Shown: one piece after another, positions 11,257-22,134 of the stretch
Layout: every line of letters starts with the position of its first letter
Position numbering within the stretch: the stretch's first letter is position 1
Assembly: GCF_018294505.1 (NCBI RefSeq)
Contig: NC_057810.1
Span: 205,486,113-205,550,112 of the forward strand
Length of the DNA: 64,000 bases
DNA from: Triticum aestivum
Taxonomy: Eukaryota; Streptophyta; Magnoliopsida; Poales; Poaceae
Direction: 5' to 3'
The notes under the pieces: model-generated
The model's database searches: none
Told to the model about the DNA's origin: nothing
The model's input: the letters and a program-made list of their open reading frames with translations, nothing else
Position numbers and translations under genes: made by a program

Positions 11257-12500
11257 GCTCCGGCATGGGCACAGCACACCGTCCGATTCCTTCAAAAAGG
11301 GGAGCTTCATGAGGGCAGGAAGAGGCAGAAAGAGTAGCCCGCCGGTCTGCTCTGTACCAATTCGTTGATAGTGTATTGTACAGAAGAAGGCCGAATGGGG
11401 TGAAATTGATGTGCATCTCCCGGGAGGAAGGACTAAAGCTGTTGGCAGAGATATATGGAGGCATATGTGGCTCCCACATAGGGTCGAGGGCCCTTGCCGG
11501 CAAGGCTTTTTGGCAAGGTTTCTTCTGGCCCACTACCCTCCAAGATGCGACGACACTAGTAACCAAGTGCGAAGCATGCCAGTTCCATTCGAAGAAGCTT
11601 CATCAACAAGCTCAAGCCCTTCAAACTATCCCTCTCTCCTGGCCCTTCTCGGTCTGGGGGCTCGATATCTTGGGCCCTTTCCCCCGTGCAGTCGGGGGCT
11701 TTGAGTACTTGTACGTCACAATCGACAAGTTCACAAAGTGGCCGGAAGTGGAAGCAATGAGAAAGGTGACAGCGTGGTCAACTATCAAGTTTTTCAAGGG
11801 ACTAGTGTGCCATTTTGGGGTACCCAACAGGATCATCACTAACAACGGCACACAGTTCACGAGCGACGCCTTCATGCAATATGTTAAGGATCTCGGCAGC
11901 AGGGTTTGTTTTGCTTCCGTGGCACATCCACGGAGCAACGGCCAAGCATAGAGGGAGAATGCAGAAGTCCTGCGAGGCTTAAGGACGAAGACTTTTGATA
12001 GGCTGCGCAAGAGTGGAAGGCACTGGATTGATGAGTTGCCGGCGGTTCTTTGGTCGATCAGAACGACGCCAAATCGATCCACCGGCTAGACACCCTTTGC
12101 CCTGGTCTACGGGGCAAAGGAAGTTCTCCCCACGGAACTCATATACGGGTCACCTCGAGTGCTCACTTATGATGAGCTTGAGCAAGAGCAATTGCGGCAA
12201 GATGACACAACGCTCCTTGAGGAAGATCGTCTCTGCTCGGCTGTGAGAGCAGCATGCTACCAGCAAGCTTTGCGCCGCTACCATAGCCGCAAGGTTCATG
12301 CCCGGAGCCTTGAGGAAGGCGACCTTGTTCTTCGGCGCGTTCAGTCGGCTAATAATTCCAACAAGTTGACGCCAAAGTGGGAAGGCCCTTATCAGGTAAT
12401 GCGAGTCACCAGGCCCGGTGCAGTCCGGCTGGAGACCAAAGATCCCATTCTAGTGAGCAACTCATGGAACATCGAGCTTCTTCGCAAGTTTTACCCATAA
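11257..12500 (+). pseudogene. pol of element B: integrase with two lost catalytic residues
   Basis: The integrase frame shows the zinc-binding region (GSHIG..., then KCEACQF at about 11565) and the catalytic core WGLDILGPFPRA at about 11660. In the second catalytic block the expected Asp is Asn (IITNNGTQF, codon 11841-11843). The catalytic Glu codon, in NGQA-x-REN, is a TAG stop at 11949-11951. Another TAG lies at 12087. The frame otherwise continues to the C-terminal KLTPKWEGPYQV module and ends with TAA at 12498-12500. No chromodomain follows. The enzyme would insert element DNA into the chromosome, but this copy has lost two of the three catalytic acidic residues. Confidence 0.88.
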
Positions 12501-13325
12501 GGCGCGGCTGCCGGGCCTCCCGACAAGCCACCCTTTTGTACAAGCCTTGCCGACAAGGAATGTAACCCTTTGTACAAAGCCAGTCGTAGACCCTAAGCAT
12601 AAATAAACGAAGCGCTGCCCCCCTAAGTTATAGCATGCATGCTAGGTTAAGTCTCTTCCTCGGTTAGGGTTGATAGTGCTTAGCGGTGGCTAACCCCTAG
12701 CTTAGAGGTCGAGTGTGCGTCCCTCTGTTCTATTATGTCTTTCTTTGGTTCGCAGGGCACGTAAGTATTCTTGCCGAGCTGTTTTGAAAGAAAAGGAATG
12801 GACCGGCGCCCGGGCCCCGGCAAGGCAGAGTTGCCGGGGGCTGCAAGAACAAGGATCCTTCCGCGGCAAGCCAAAATCGCTAGGGGCTGCAAATCCAGAT
12901 AAGTCCTTTATCCTCTATCATGCATTTCGTTATGAACCGGGAAGCGTGAAACCCCGTTCTATCTCTAAGCTACCGTTCTCCCTCTCTTCAGCACCCAAGG
13001 ATTATTTCCTGGGTCTGGATCTGGTCGTAGCCGCGGCAGCAGAGGAGGGGAACAAGGGGCCTAAGCCCACCTCATCCTGCCTCCGCCAAGAGCGTGGGAA
13101 AGTTCAAGCAAAGTGGGAAGACGCCAAGGCCTGTTGCCGAAAAAATAACGTTTGTCTTGAAAGACGATAAGGGTTCACCCCTTGCCGTGGGTTTTCTCCC
13201 GCGGACGTAATCCCAGCTAACGTCCCTTTTTCATTAAAAAACATCTCGTACAGGTATAGTTCATACGAAATGAAAAACATGAACAAGGGGATTACAATTT
13301 CTAAAGCTAACAAAGGCCCGAAGGC
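12501..13325 (+). other. Non-coding spacer between integrase and antisense gene of element B
   Basis: I see no supportable gene. The stretch contains further copies of the GGCAAG/CTTGCCGG motif that also fills the LTRs (around 12495-12560 and 12810-12870) and ends in an AT-rich part just downstream of the antisense gene's stop codon. That AT-rich part could hold the antisense transcript's 3' end. Confidence 0.5.
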
Positions 13326-14156
13326 TTACATAACTAAAAAGATATAAGGTGCCCGTAATCCCTTTCTTGTCCCTCTCCTCAGGAAATGGAACAAGAAGGC
13401 AGAAGGGAAAAAGGGGCGCCTAGGCGAGCTACGAGTGGCAAAAGACACCAAGAGGATATCTCGGTGGCTGCCCGAGGGCTGGATGGTGATGGCGGCGTTG
13501 GAGGCAGAGCTCGAAGATGAGCCGGCAGGACACCAACACGGGACGAAGGTGTCGGTGTCCGTGTACTCCGACTTGACGGCCTTGCCGCTCGTCCTCTTCC
13601 TCTTCCGCATCCTCCCTATGCCAGGCGCCCAAGGAGACGACCCCGAGAAGTTCAAGGAGATGGCAACACGGATGATGGGGTCGCCGGTGCCGCTCGGAGC
13701 GGTGCTCGACACGTAGTCGGACCCGTCATCATGCCACCCTCTGCCCTCGTTGTCGCTGATGTTGTCTTCCTGGCCACTCTCGCTTGAGGAGGAGTCTTCA
13801 TCGTCGGAGGAGCTCTCTACACAGCACCTCACGCGGGTCCCGAAGTGCCTGAAGATCTTGACGGAGAGGAGGCCGCCCTCCATTAGTTTGAAATGGAGAG
13901 CGAGCCCATCCATCAAGCTATGGAGGCGAGCGAGGGTCTTCCACCCTCGGTGAAGATACATGACATGAGGGGCGGGGAACTCGACATCGACCCACATGCC
14001 ATAGTTCCCACAACCCCTCATGTGCAGCTGCAGCGCCTGCGGCGGATCCAGCTCCATCTCCCGTGCAAACAGGGTCGGGAGGCGAAGGCGACGACGCGGC
14101 AGATGGCACATCCTGACGAAGAATTCGTAGGGGTTGTCCCCGGCGTGGCCCTCCAT
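13326..14156 (-). CDS. Antisense gene of element B: B3-domain protein, 276 residues, frame open
   Basis: An uninterrupted minus-strand frame starts at ATG 14156. Residues 9-112 or so read as a complete B3 DNA-binding domain of the plant REM type. It begins with a YEFFVRMCHLP strand, then LRLPTLFARE, LQLHMRGCGNYGMWVDVE, VMYLHRGWKTLARLHSL, and finally DGLALHFKL..LLSVKIF. A Ser/Asp/Glu-rich acidic stretch follows, then a basic RMRKRKRTSGKAVK patch that could be a nuclear localisation signal. The gene lies between integrase and 3' LTR, opposite to gag-pol, exactly where element A has its B3-like gene. Its open frame contrasts with the many stops in gag-pol of the same copy. B3 domains bind DNA in plant transcription factors; a role in controlling the element or host genes is only inferred. 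Confidence 0.72.
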   Translation of the reverse strand: MEGHAGDNPYEFFVRMCHLPRRRLRLPTLFAREMELDPPQALQLHMRGCGNYGMWVDVEFPAPHVMYLHRGWKTLARLHSLMDGLALHFKLMEGGLLSVKIFRHFGTRVRCCVESSSDDEDSSSSESGQEDNISDNEGRGWHDDGSDYVSSTAPSGTGDPIIRVAISLNFSGSSPWAPGIGRMRKRKRTSGKAVKSEYTDTDTFVPCWCPAGSSSSSASNAAITIQPSGSHRDILLVSFATRSSPRRPFFPSAFLFHFLRRGTRKGLRAPYIFLVM

Positions 14157-14437
14157 CGAAGGGAGGGCTGCTGGAGGGTGCGAGGCGGATCTGCCACCCC
14201 GTCCTCCTCTCCCTCGAGCACCGCGGCGACCTCATCCTCGCCCCCTCCCCCTTCCTCTAGCGGCCGGCTCCGCCGCTATGAGTTCCTGGGGAGGAGTGAT
14301 GCATTGTTTGGCTGAAACCCTCGCCGCCACTGATGAAGCATCACCACGCCCCCTCGCCATGGTAGAAGAAGAAAGGAAGCAGGAATGGAGAGAGGCAGAT
14401 GGCGAAGGACTGAGAGGCACCATCCCTCTCGCTCCCC

Positions 14438-14451
14438 TCTTTATAAAGAGG
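14438..14451 (-). promoter_or_regulatory. Candidate TATA box of the antisense gene in element B
   Basis: CTCTTTATAAAGAG is a palindrome, so it reads as a TATA box on the minus strand. It lies about 280 bases upstream of the antisense ATG at 14156 and outside the LTR. Confidence 0.45.
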
Positions 14452-14910
14452 CGAGGGCGGGGCTCGGCCGCCCCCTCCCAGCCAATCCAGCCTCTTGGAG
14501 TGACAGCGAGCGGGGCCATCGACCGCCCTCCCCACTCTACTAAAGGCACAAGAGAATCAACCCGTGCGCGCGACTACCCACAACCCCTGCGCGTGTCATT
14601 CGCTCTGCATGCGGCGAACATGGCGCAAGGGGCGGACGTAATGGACGTGTGGAGCGGCATTTCCCGAGCGAGGGCAGTAAATGGGGGGCGGCCTTGCCGT
14701 CTCAAAGAGACAGGCAAGCCGCCTCTTTACTGTCCACCACAAGGTGATGCCAGCATCCCCACGTCATGCGCGCACGACCCCCACGTCGCGCGTTCGACGC
14801 GGGGCGTGGGGAAGCGCAGTGGGCGGGACAGTGGCCGCAGAAAAATCCGCCTTGACTGCCCGCACACCGTTCTGGGCCTGGCCCAACAACATGCTGCACC
14901 TATGTGTGAC

Positions 14911-14927
14911 CCATGCCCGGGGGCTCC
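14911..14927 (+). other. Polypurine tract region of element B
   Basis: CCCGGGGGCTCC directly precedes the 3' LTR start (TGCCGGTG at 14928). The GGGGGCT core matches the tract before the LTR of element A. The 14452-14910 stretch before it holds no gene that I can support. Confidence 0.5.
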
Positions 14928-16061
14928 TGCCGGTGTACAAAAGTAGGGGCCTAGCTTTTGACCCCTTTACTTGTGCACGGGCAGTCAGAGCCACCTTCCA
15001 CGACCACACATGAGTAAGGCAAGAGATGGAAGCCAGAGAAAAGCCAAAGCCACAGGGACAAGCAAAGCAAACAACAAAGGACCAAGACCACAAAGGTCGC
15101 ATGGGAAATGCAGGTTACCCCGGCAAGGACCCTTGCCGGGGATAGCCTCAGCAGCCCCGGCAAGATCCTTGCCAGGGCAGCTCGTCCACACCCACCGAGC
15201 GAGCCACCTTTGAGCCCACCAAACGCTAAGCAGTCGCGCTGGGACAGGATTCAGGAGGCACCTCCGTGGTGGCATGCAGATCTTTGTGAAGACAAAGAGC
15301 AATCAAGATCAAAAGAGGATAGGAAGGCAACCATCCCCACCGAAGAAACCCACAGGGCCCCCCAGTAAGATCCTTGCCGGGGAAGCCAGTGCGCCACGGC
15401 AAGACCCTTGCCGGGCCTCCCGGCAAGACCATCGCCAAGCGCACCGTCAAGGCCACTGCCAGGCCCGCACCAGCCGAGTTCCTACCGCCATTCGTACACA
15501 GCTGCCGACCCAACCAGCTGGGCAGGAACCTGCATGGCAGCATGCAGACCTTCATGGAGGCTCCACCACCGCGCCACCTCAGCTGCCTGCCTGCCTACAT
15601 GGCGCTGCATGCATTGCTGGCCGGGGCGCGTGTCGAAGCCAGGAGGGGCGGCGACGAACGGGACGGGCCTCACCCCCGTCCCCCAATAAAGTGAAGGACA
15701 CCTAAGCCCCGCATTTAATGTGTCTTGTCCTGTAATACTAGCGGTAAACTCGCAACGCTGTAGCACCTTCCACCTCCTGTGTGCCACTTTGGCAGCCCCT
15801 TTCGCCTATAAAAGGAGGCCCATGGCATACTGAGAAGGGATTCGGCTCTTTTGAACCTCACAGCACCCAGAGCTAGTTCGAGAGCTCAAGAACACTAATA
15901 CAACCACCAAAGTATGATCGTAGGGTTTTACACATCTTTGCAGCCCGAACCTGGGTAAATCCCCTTTGTGCCATCCGCTAGTCCCGCTCTTCTCGCGATT
16001 CCGCGCCCCGCAATCATAGAAGGGATCCCAGTGATCCCATAGGTGTCGTTTTCCACCGACA
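14928..16061 (+). repeat. 3' LTR of element B (1134 bp)
   Basis: Starts TGCCGGTG (5' LTR: TGTCGGTG), ends CCACCGACA and is followed by AAAAG. It matches the 5' LTR along its whole length with scattered substitutions. The TATA box is at 15807-15813. The best copy of the palindromic motif is at about 15118-15141, where two 11-bp arms CCCCGGCAAGG / CCTTGCCGGGG can form a hairpin. Confidence 0.93.
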
Positions 16062-16892
16062 AAAAGCGTTGACATTCTGCTCAAAATACATTGAAACAGC
16101 TGATCAGCTTAGCAAGGAGTTGAGTGAAGACAATCCCGGGTTTAATGTTTTCGGTTATTCTGTTGAGTTGCAGGGAAGAGTCGACAAGAGGACAAACCTA
16201 AAGATTTGGACAAAATGGTTTGGTATGTGTTGAATAATTGTCCTGAGATACTACATTATATCAAGTGCTAAGTACTGCAGCTTATACATCATAATCTACT
16301 AAACTCCTTGCAGCACATTCTTATATATTTTGATGTTTGACACGTTCACTATGTTGTGCAGCATCTACAAAAAGGAGTTACTGCCGCAAAATCCAAGAAA
16401 CTTTGACAAATAGGTTGTGGCAGGATTTGCGAAATGGTTCAAGAGCCATGTAAGCTTTTGAATTGCACTGTCAGTGTTTTTAATATATTGAGTACATAAG
16501 ATGACCATCTTGTCTATTTTCTAACCATAGGTTAAGAAGATGCGGGAGGATGGGAAGGCAGTTGATGATGCCCTTTACGCACTAGCAATGGGTCCTGATA
16601 CTTGAGTAAGACATTATGAATCTTGCGTTGTTGGAGATGTGCGCTACAACACCCTTGCACGTGAAGAAGGCAGGAAGACACAAAACAGTGCCATCATGAG
16701 CACAGATACGTACAATAGAGAGACAATTGAAATGTATGCAAACATAACAGACATTGTTCACTTAAAGTATATCTCCAATTTCGAGGATCATCGGTGTGTG
16801 GTTCTGTTGTGCTGTCATTGGTATAACCTGTTTTCCAGGATCGCAAAACCCAGAGTTGATGATTATTTCAAATCCATCAATGTCAAGGCGGC
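16062..16892 (+). pseudogene. CACTA transposase, fragment 2 of 4 (with introns)
   Basis: The frame interrupted at 4891 resumes here with ALTFCSKYIETADQL and runs to a donor-like G|GTATGT at 16222. A short exon (about 16362-16449) holds LLPQNPRNFDK and FAKWFKSH. Another begins at 16531 with KKMREDGKAVDDALYALAMGP and continues with YNTLAREEGRKTQNS and HCHWYNLF-like sequence to VDDYFKSINVK near 16885. These are the C-terminal motifs of CACTA TNP2 transposases. In-frame stops are present (for example near 16408 and 16603). Element C then interrupts the sequence after 16892. The exon/intron layout suggests a once intact multi-exon gene. Confidence 0.78.
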
Positions 16893-17355
16893 TGTCGGTG
16901 TCAAAACCGGCGGATCTCGTGTACGTGGTCCCGTGCGTCTAAGGCTAATGGTAACAGGAGGCGGGGGTCACAATGTTTACCCAGGTTAGGGCCCTCTCTA
17001 TGGAGGTAATACCCTACTTCCTGCTTGATTGATCTTGATGAATATGAGTATTACAAGAGTTGATCTACCACGAGATCGTAATGGCTAAAACCCTAGAAGT
17101 CTAGCCTATGATTATGATTGCCTCTACGGACTAAACCCTCCGGTTTATATAGACACCGGAGGGGACTAGGGTTATACAAAGTCGGTTACAGAGAAAGGAA
17201 TCTACATATCCGAATCAACAAGCTTTCCATCCACGTAAAGGAGAGTCCCATCCGGACACGGGAAGAAGTCTTCTATCTTGTATCTTCATAGCCCAATAAT
17301 CAGCTCATGTTAATAGTCCAGCTGTCCGAGGACCCCTTAATCCAGGATTCTCCCA
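16893..17355 (-). repeat. 3' LTR of element C (left copy)
   Basis: The plus strand runs from TGTCGGTGTC to ATTCTCCCA, and the matching minus-strand TATA box is in CGGTTTATATAGACACC at about 17140-17157. On the minus strand a TTTAGGGGCTAC purine-rich tract precedes it (17356-17367 on plus). By eye some 30-40 differences separate it from the right LTR, so the element is not young. Confidence 0.88.
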
Positions 17356-17784
17356 GTAGCCCCTAAACCAGGCTTCAATGACAAGGTGTCCGGCGCGCAG
17401 ATTGTCATCGGCATTGCAAGGCGGGTTCCATCTCCGAAAACTCCACAATAGTTCTTTGAACACTAGAATCATGTCCGGTTCTGCAAAACAAGTCCCACAC
17501 ATAACCGTAGAGAGTATAATATTTCATGAGTCCAATCCGCTGACAACTTTCTGTAGCGTAACATCACGTCACCGCCTGGTCATTATTCGAACTATTTTTT
17601 TAGCCCGCCGCTTCATATTTTGAGATGCGGTTTCATTGGCACGTCTTGTCAAAGCAGAGATCATGTCCCCTTATTATGTGATTCTCATCAATATGGGTGT
17701 TGGTAACCCAACCATTCCGTTGGCATGATTCCTTGGGAATAGGCATGTTTTAAGGCCTAGGAGGGACGTTTGATATTCATTGCC

Positions 17785-17794
17785 TTTATAAAGG
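17785..17794 (+). promoter_or_regulatory. Candidate TATA box of the antisense gene in element C
   Basis: CCTTTATAAAGG lies about 110 bases upstream of the antisense ATG at 17898 and about 430 bases inside the element from its 3' LTR. It is close in sequence to the TATA box of the antisense gene in element B. Confidence 0.5.
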
Positions 17795-17897
17795 TGCAGA
17801 GACTTGTCCTTCTTCCTTCGTGCCAAGCCCTTTCAACCCCTCCCACCTTGAGTTCCAGCACACAAAGTTCAATCCAATTGCTTCGCACTTCCCAATC

Positions 17898-20800
17898 ATG
17901 TCCGGTCCCAGTCTTCAAGGCCGGTGGGTGGCCTCCTCTATCACAGAGGAGGATATCGCAAAGCTCCGGGAGGCAAGATACCTGACTGCGGAACTCCTCC
18001 ATAGGCTTCCTGCTCAAGGGCAAGCTATTCCTACTCCTAGATCCAATGAGAGGTTTGTATTCATCTCCCACTTCCTCTGAGGGCTAGGATTCGTTCTTCA
18101 TCCCTTCGTCCAAGGGCTCATGTTCTATTACGGGTTTGATTTTCATGATCTAGCCCCGGATTATTTCCTTCACATCTCGTCGTTCATTATCGTGTGCGAA
18201 GCTTTCCTCCGCATTCCCCACACTTCGGCTTGTGGCTCAAGACTTTTAATGTGAAGCCGAAGGTAGTTGACGGGAAACAGGCAGAGTGCGGTGGTGCTGC
18301 GGTGAGCAAGATCGCCAATACTACTTGGCCAAAGGGCTCCTTCACAAAAACTTCCGACTTGTGGCAACGGGAGTGCTTCTACATCACTGAACCCCGTGGT
18401 ACCCGGTGGGTAGCTACTCCTGCATTCCGATCTGGCCCTCCGTTACAGCTCGCGTCATGGATTAACAAGGGGCTGGACTAGGGATCCATCGATGAAGTGC
18501 GGACGCTGCAAAGCCGCATTTGGAGCCTTATTGAAAAGGACACCAGTCTCGTCAACGTAATCCAAGTAATTCTGGTCCTGCGGGTCCTATCGTGCCAGCG
18601 ATGGCCTCTCCGCATGTGGGAGTTTAATCCGGAAGGACCACGAACCCTTCAGCACATCTCCGGCACGACACTCAGAGGAATGTGGAAATCATTCTTTGGG
18701 ACGCAAAAACAGTGGCCAAGTACTACAGAGGACATCGGCCTTGACTACAACCATCCGGATACCTCGGTAGGTACTCGACTTCTGAACACCGTTTAGTCAA
18801 ATTCCTCATAACAATATACTGAGAAGATCATACTCGGCCATGGTTGGATAAAGAAGGCGGAGAGAATTAGGTGCCCGGCCCCTCTTCCCAAAGACTCAGC
18901 GGATCCGATGTTAACAAGGATGCTGGCTCCAGCACCCTAACAAGTGCCGATAAGGGAAGACAAAGAGGAGAGCGAGGAGGCCCAAGGTGGCCTCCATTCT
19001 AGAGGCACACCAGGAACTTTGTCCGAGGAGATTGGAACTTCCACCTCCGAAAGTGGAAGGGAATGGCAAACTAACATCCCTTCTCCTCATGGGAAGAAGA
19101 GGACCGCCTCCGAAGACTTGAAGAGAGAAGCTTCTAAGCGGGGGAAGATACCCCAGTCAGGGGGTTCTGGTTCGGGAGGTGACGTTGACACGCAGTCTCT
19201 CCATAAAGATAGGCCCTTTGCTGAATCGTAAGTGAACAATGTTGTTTTAAACATATCCCTTTTTCCTGGCTGTAAGGGTAACATTTAAAATATATGTTTG
19301 CAGTCCGGCACACAGCTTTCCTTAACAGTCCTCCTCTTCGGGGGATCTTCTTCCGGAGATGATGGAGAGCGAGACACCTCCACATATCTCGTTGCCTGAT
19401 AAGGCAGACGATGCCGAGGTGTCGTCCCGGAGGATCTCTCCCGATCAACAAGCGGTGCGAGGGACAGTGAAGACCGGGCCTGAAGGTGACACTTCGGCGG
19501 CCCAAGATCCGGGGTGTGCGGCCCCTACGGGGACCAACAACAAAGGTCCCGGACTATCCAAGTTCCAAGGGATGACGCAACCTGCTTCGGATCCGAAGGC
19601 GCCGGATACATTGATGGACACATTGCGACATGCGTCCGTCTCAAAGGAACATCATACCTTGATGGGTAGGGTGGTTGAGAGGGTTCGATCTATGAAAAGC
19701 GGATTGAATGAAGCCTTTACGAGCATGTTAAGAGGCTTCGAGGTACGTAATATAATGTTTTTAATTGTGTGATAAATGCAAAATGCGCCTGTCTACAGAT
19801 AGTAGCCCCTGAGACTCTGATTGGCGTCCAAAGGGAGGCGATCAGAGGATCAAGAAATATATGCCCAGGAAATGATCTGAATAATTGAAACACATGTTGT
19901 TACATCCGTGGCGACTTCCCAAACTTCAGAGATTGCACATCTGAAGCAGAAAGTTGATGTGGCGGATGATGACATCACACTTATTAACAGGCGGCTCGAT
20001 GAGGCACAAGGTATGTTTTTGGGGCACTCAGTGTATGCAATTACTATAATATGAGCATGACGCTGAAAAGTGAACACTGAGATATGCATTACTGCAGAAA
20101 GTGCCGCCGCAGTTGAGACCCTTCGAGATGACCTTGCCCGAGCCAAAGAGCAAGACAGGATGAGTAATGTGGCTGCCGAAAAGGCAGCTACTGAATTAAA
20201 GGCCGAGCAGGCTGCTCGGTGCCAGTGTGAGGAGAGAATATCTACTATGGCGCTTGAGCTAAAGGATGCCGCTAGCCGATGTGACCTTCTCGAGAGAGAT
20301 AACAAAACCAAAACATCTGATCTGGACAAGGCCTTACAAGAGGCGCGGGAAGCACGGTCCGAGTCTAGAGCGACTCAGGAGGAGATCCGACAAGCTGGGG
20401 AGATCGCGGCTGGTAAGCCCTTCTTATTGCAAACTAAATTTGGTGATCTGAAGTATGCCCTGCTTAATTAGATGTGGAGTTCTCCAGACGCATTATTGGA
20501 CCTGCCGAAGAGTGTCTCCGATGCAACGCAGTTTTTCCAAGCGCAAGAAGGACATGCGACGGAAGAGCTTTTCTGGTCGCAATTCAGCATGCCAAAGTGT
20601 TCACTGTTGTTGAACGAACAGATGGCCCTGTGGGATGAGCTCCACAAGCTATCTGGATCCGCCATGAAGGACGTCATAGTCCGGCTGTGGCCGACTGTGC
20701 CAATTCCGAATAGTTATTTCGGTTTGGTGCGGCGACTTGTTGATGTGGTGTCGCGTATCGACGTTGTTAAGCGGTCAACGTGCATAGAAGGTGCATGGAT

Positions 20801-20972
20801 GGCCCTTGCCCGTGTCAAGACGTACTGGGCGAAGATGAAGGCCACCGATATTGCAGCGCAGAGTCCACCCAAAGGAAAGGACCATGACATGCCGGAAAAT
20901 TATTTTGAAGATGTCCTAGAGGGTGCCCTCTTGATAGAGGGTCAGTGCTCGAAAGATATTATGTTCGAGTGA
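17898..20972 (+). pseudogene. Antisense multi-exon gene of element C ('putative gypsy type transposon' family)
   Basis: The gene starts at ATG 17898 and runs against gag. The first exon has SSITEEDIAKLREARYLTAE, then LHPFVQGLMFYYGFDFHDLAP, IIVCEAFLRIP and LWLKTFNVKPKVV, which I recognise as the plant 'putative gypsy type transposon' domain. Canonical splice signals follow: donor GTAAGT at about 19229, acceptor TTTGCAG at 19302, donors GTACGT at 19743, GTATGT at 20010 and GTAAGC at 20413, and acceptors at 20098 and 20472. Later exons encode a low-complexity charged linker, a long coiled coil (about 20100-20410) and a C-terminal domain ending at TGA 20972. A TGA at 18078, a frameshift near 18215 and a TAG at 18479 break it. 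Function is unknown. Confidence 0.72.
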
Positions 20973-22134
20973 AGCGTACTGAAATTGTAAAAATAATGTT
21001 ATGATATATTTAAGGCTATGTTCTTATACTTTTGCCTAAAAAGTTTTTGGTGCCACCTGTGCGGCTGTTTGTATATAATCTGAAAGTTTGCCAGTCGTCG
21101 GCTTCTGCCCCCTCACGTATAACGTGGGGGTGTTCGGAAAAGCACTTGATCACTCTTGACCCAACGTCTTGGTCCATTAAGGAGGTGTCAATGCAGCGAA
21201 CCAGGCAATCGGACTATGGGGCTTTAACACTTTCACTTAGCCATATGAGTTTGACGGTGGGTCTACAATATAGCCCCTAGTATGTACGCGGTTATCCGAT
21301 ACGGTGCGTTTTACATACGTGACCAGAAGAACGGTCCTTCGTGTAATACGGAAGGAATCGCGAAGATTCCAATGAGTCATCGAGTGGTTGACCAGCTCTC
21401 GCTATATCATGATAGTCAGTTTTTGGCTTTCTCTACTGAGGTGCTCATCCGGACGAACCAGGACACAATCGCAGTAGTTATCCCTTTACTTCCTTAGCCG
21501 ATAGAGCGGAACGTAAGGTAGCAAGCACAGGAGCCGGGCAACCCAACTATTGACCAAAGACATGATTCGGAGCTGATGCATATAAGGCCAAACTCGCGAC
21601 GCCGAACACTCCCTATAGGTGTTTGGACTTTTCAAAGTATACCGGGCCGAATACAGCCCCTGGTAATGGACCATGATGTGAAGGCACATGTGGCGATCTG
21701 ACATGAGGAGAGAGCGCAGGTGGTAAGAGAATAAAACTCCAAACATGATATGGACCAAGCAGCTTCTATAATATCCCTTTATAGTACAGCGAGACATGTA
21801 CTTACACATAATGCCGATAACTTCCTAGGACATTGTACGTGCCAGAAAAGTATAAGACAAAAGGAGATAAAAAGGTTTACACAGGGTCTTAATCTAAAAG
21901 AAACCTTAGTGTGGGGCACTGCTGCATGTCTGCGCCATTTTCTCCTTTGTGATGTGGCCTTGAAGGGGGTAGTGTGATGGCCATCTGTAAAAAAAAGGAA
22001 AAAACACTAGAAAAGAAAATCCAGTGTGGCCGTAAATAAAGCTGGTTTGTTTAATGAACCTTGAAAGATAACCGTAGAGTACGAATAGGGTCGGGCCGAA
22101 CTATGGACTATTTGTGTGCAGTGTGCCCCCAGCG
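20973..22134. other. Spacer between the convergent genes of element C
   Basis: No reverse transcriptase, RNase H or integrase motif is visible in any frame. The stretch separates the end of the antisense gene (plus strand) from the end of the protease frame (minus strand), so it occupies the place where pol would lie. Only short, uninformative frames occur. Confidence 0.55.

Larger units (their letters stand above)
4892..16061 (+). mobile_element. Element B: complete Tat-like Ty3/gypsy LTR retrotransposon (11.17 kb)
   Basis: Two LTRs (4892-6023 and 14928-16061) enclose a PBS-like site, gag-protease, reverse transcriptase, two RNase H modules and integrase. A spacer, an antisense B3 gene and a purine-rich tract before the 3' LTR follow. 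The 5-bp target duplication AAAAG is present at 4887-4891 and 16062-16066. The presence of a second, cellular-like RNase H domain, the lack of a chromodomain and the antisense gene between integrase and 3' LTR fit the Tat lineage (inference from family knowledge). Coding regions carry many stops, two frame changes and lost integrase catalytic residues, so this copy cannot move by itself. Confidence 0.92.

Noticed and set aside
12715..13170. 151-codon ORF after integrase of element B
   Set aside because: No recognisable domain; it lies in the repeat-rich spacer and starts without any support.
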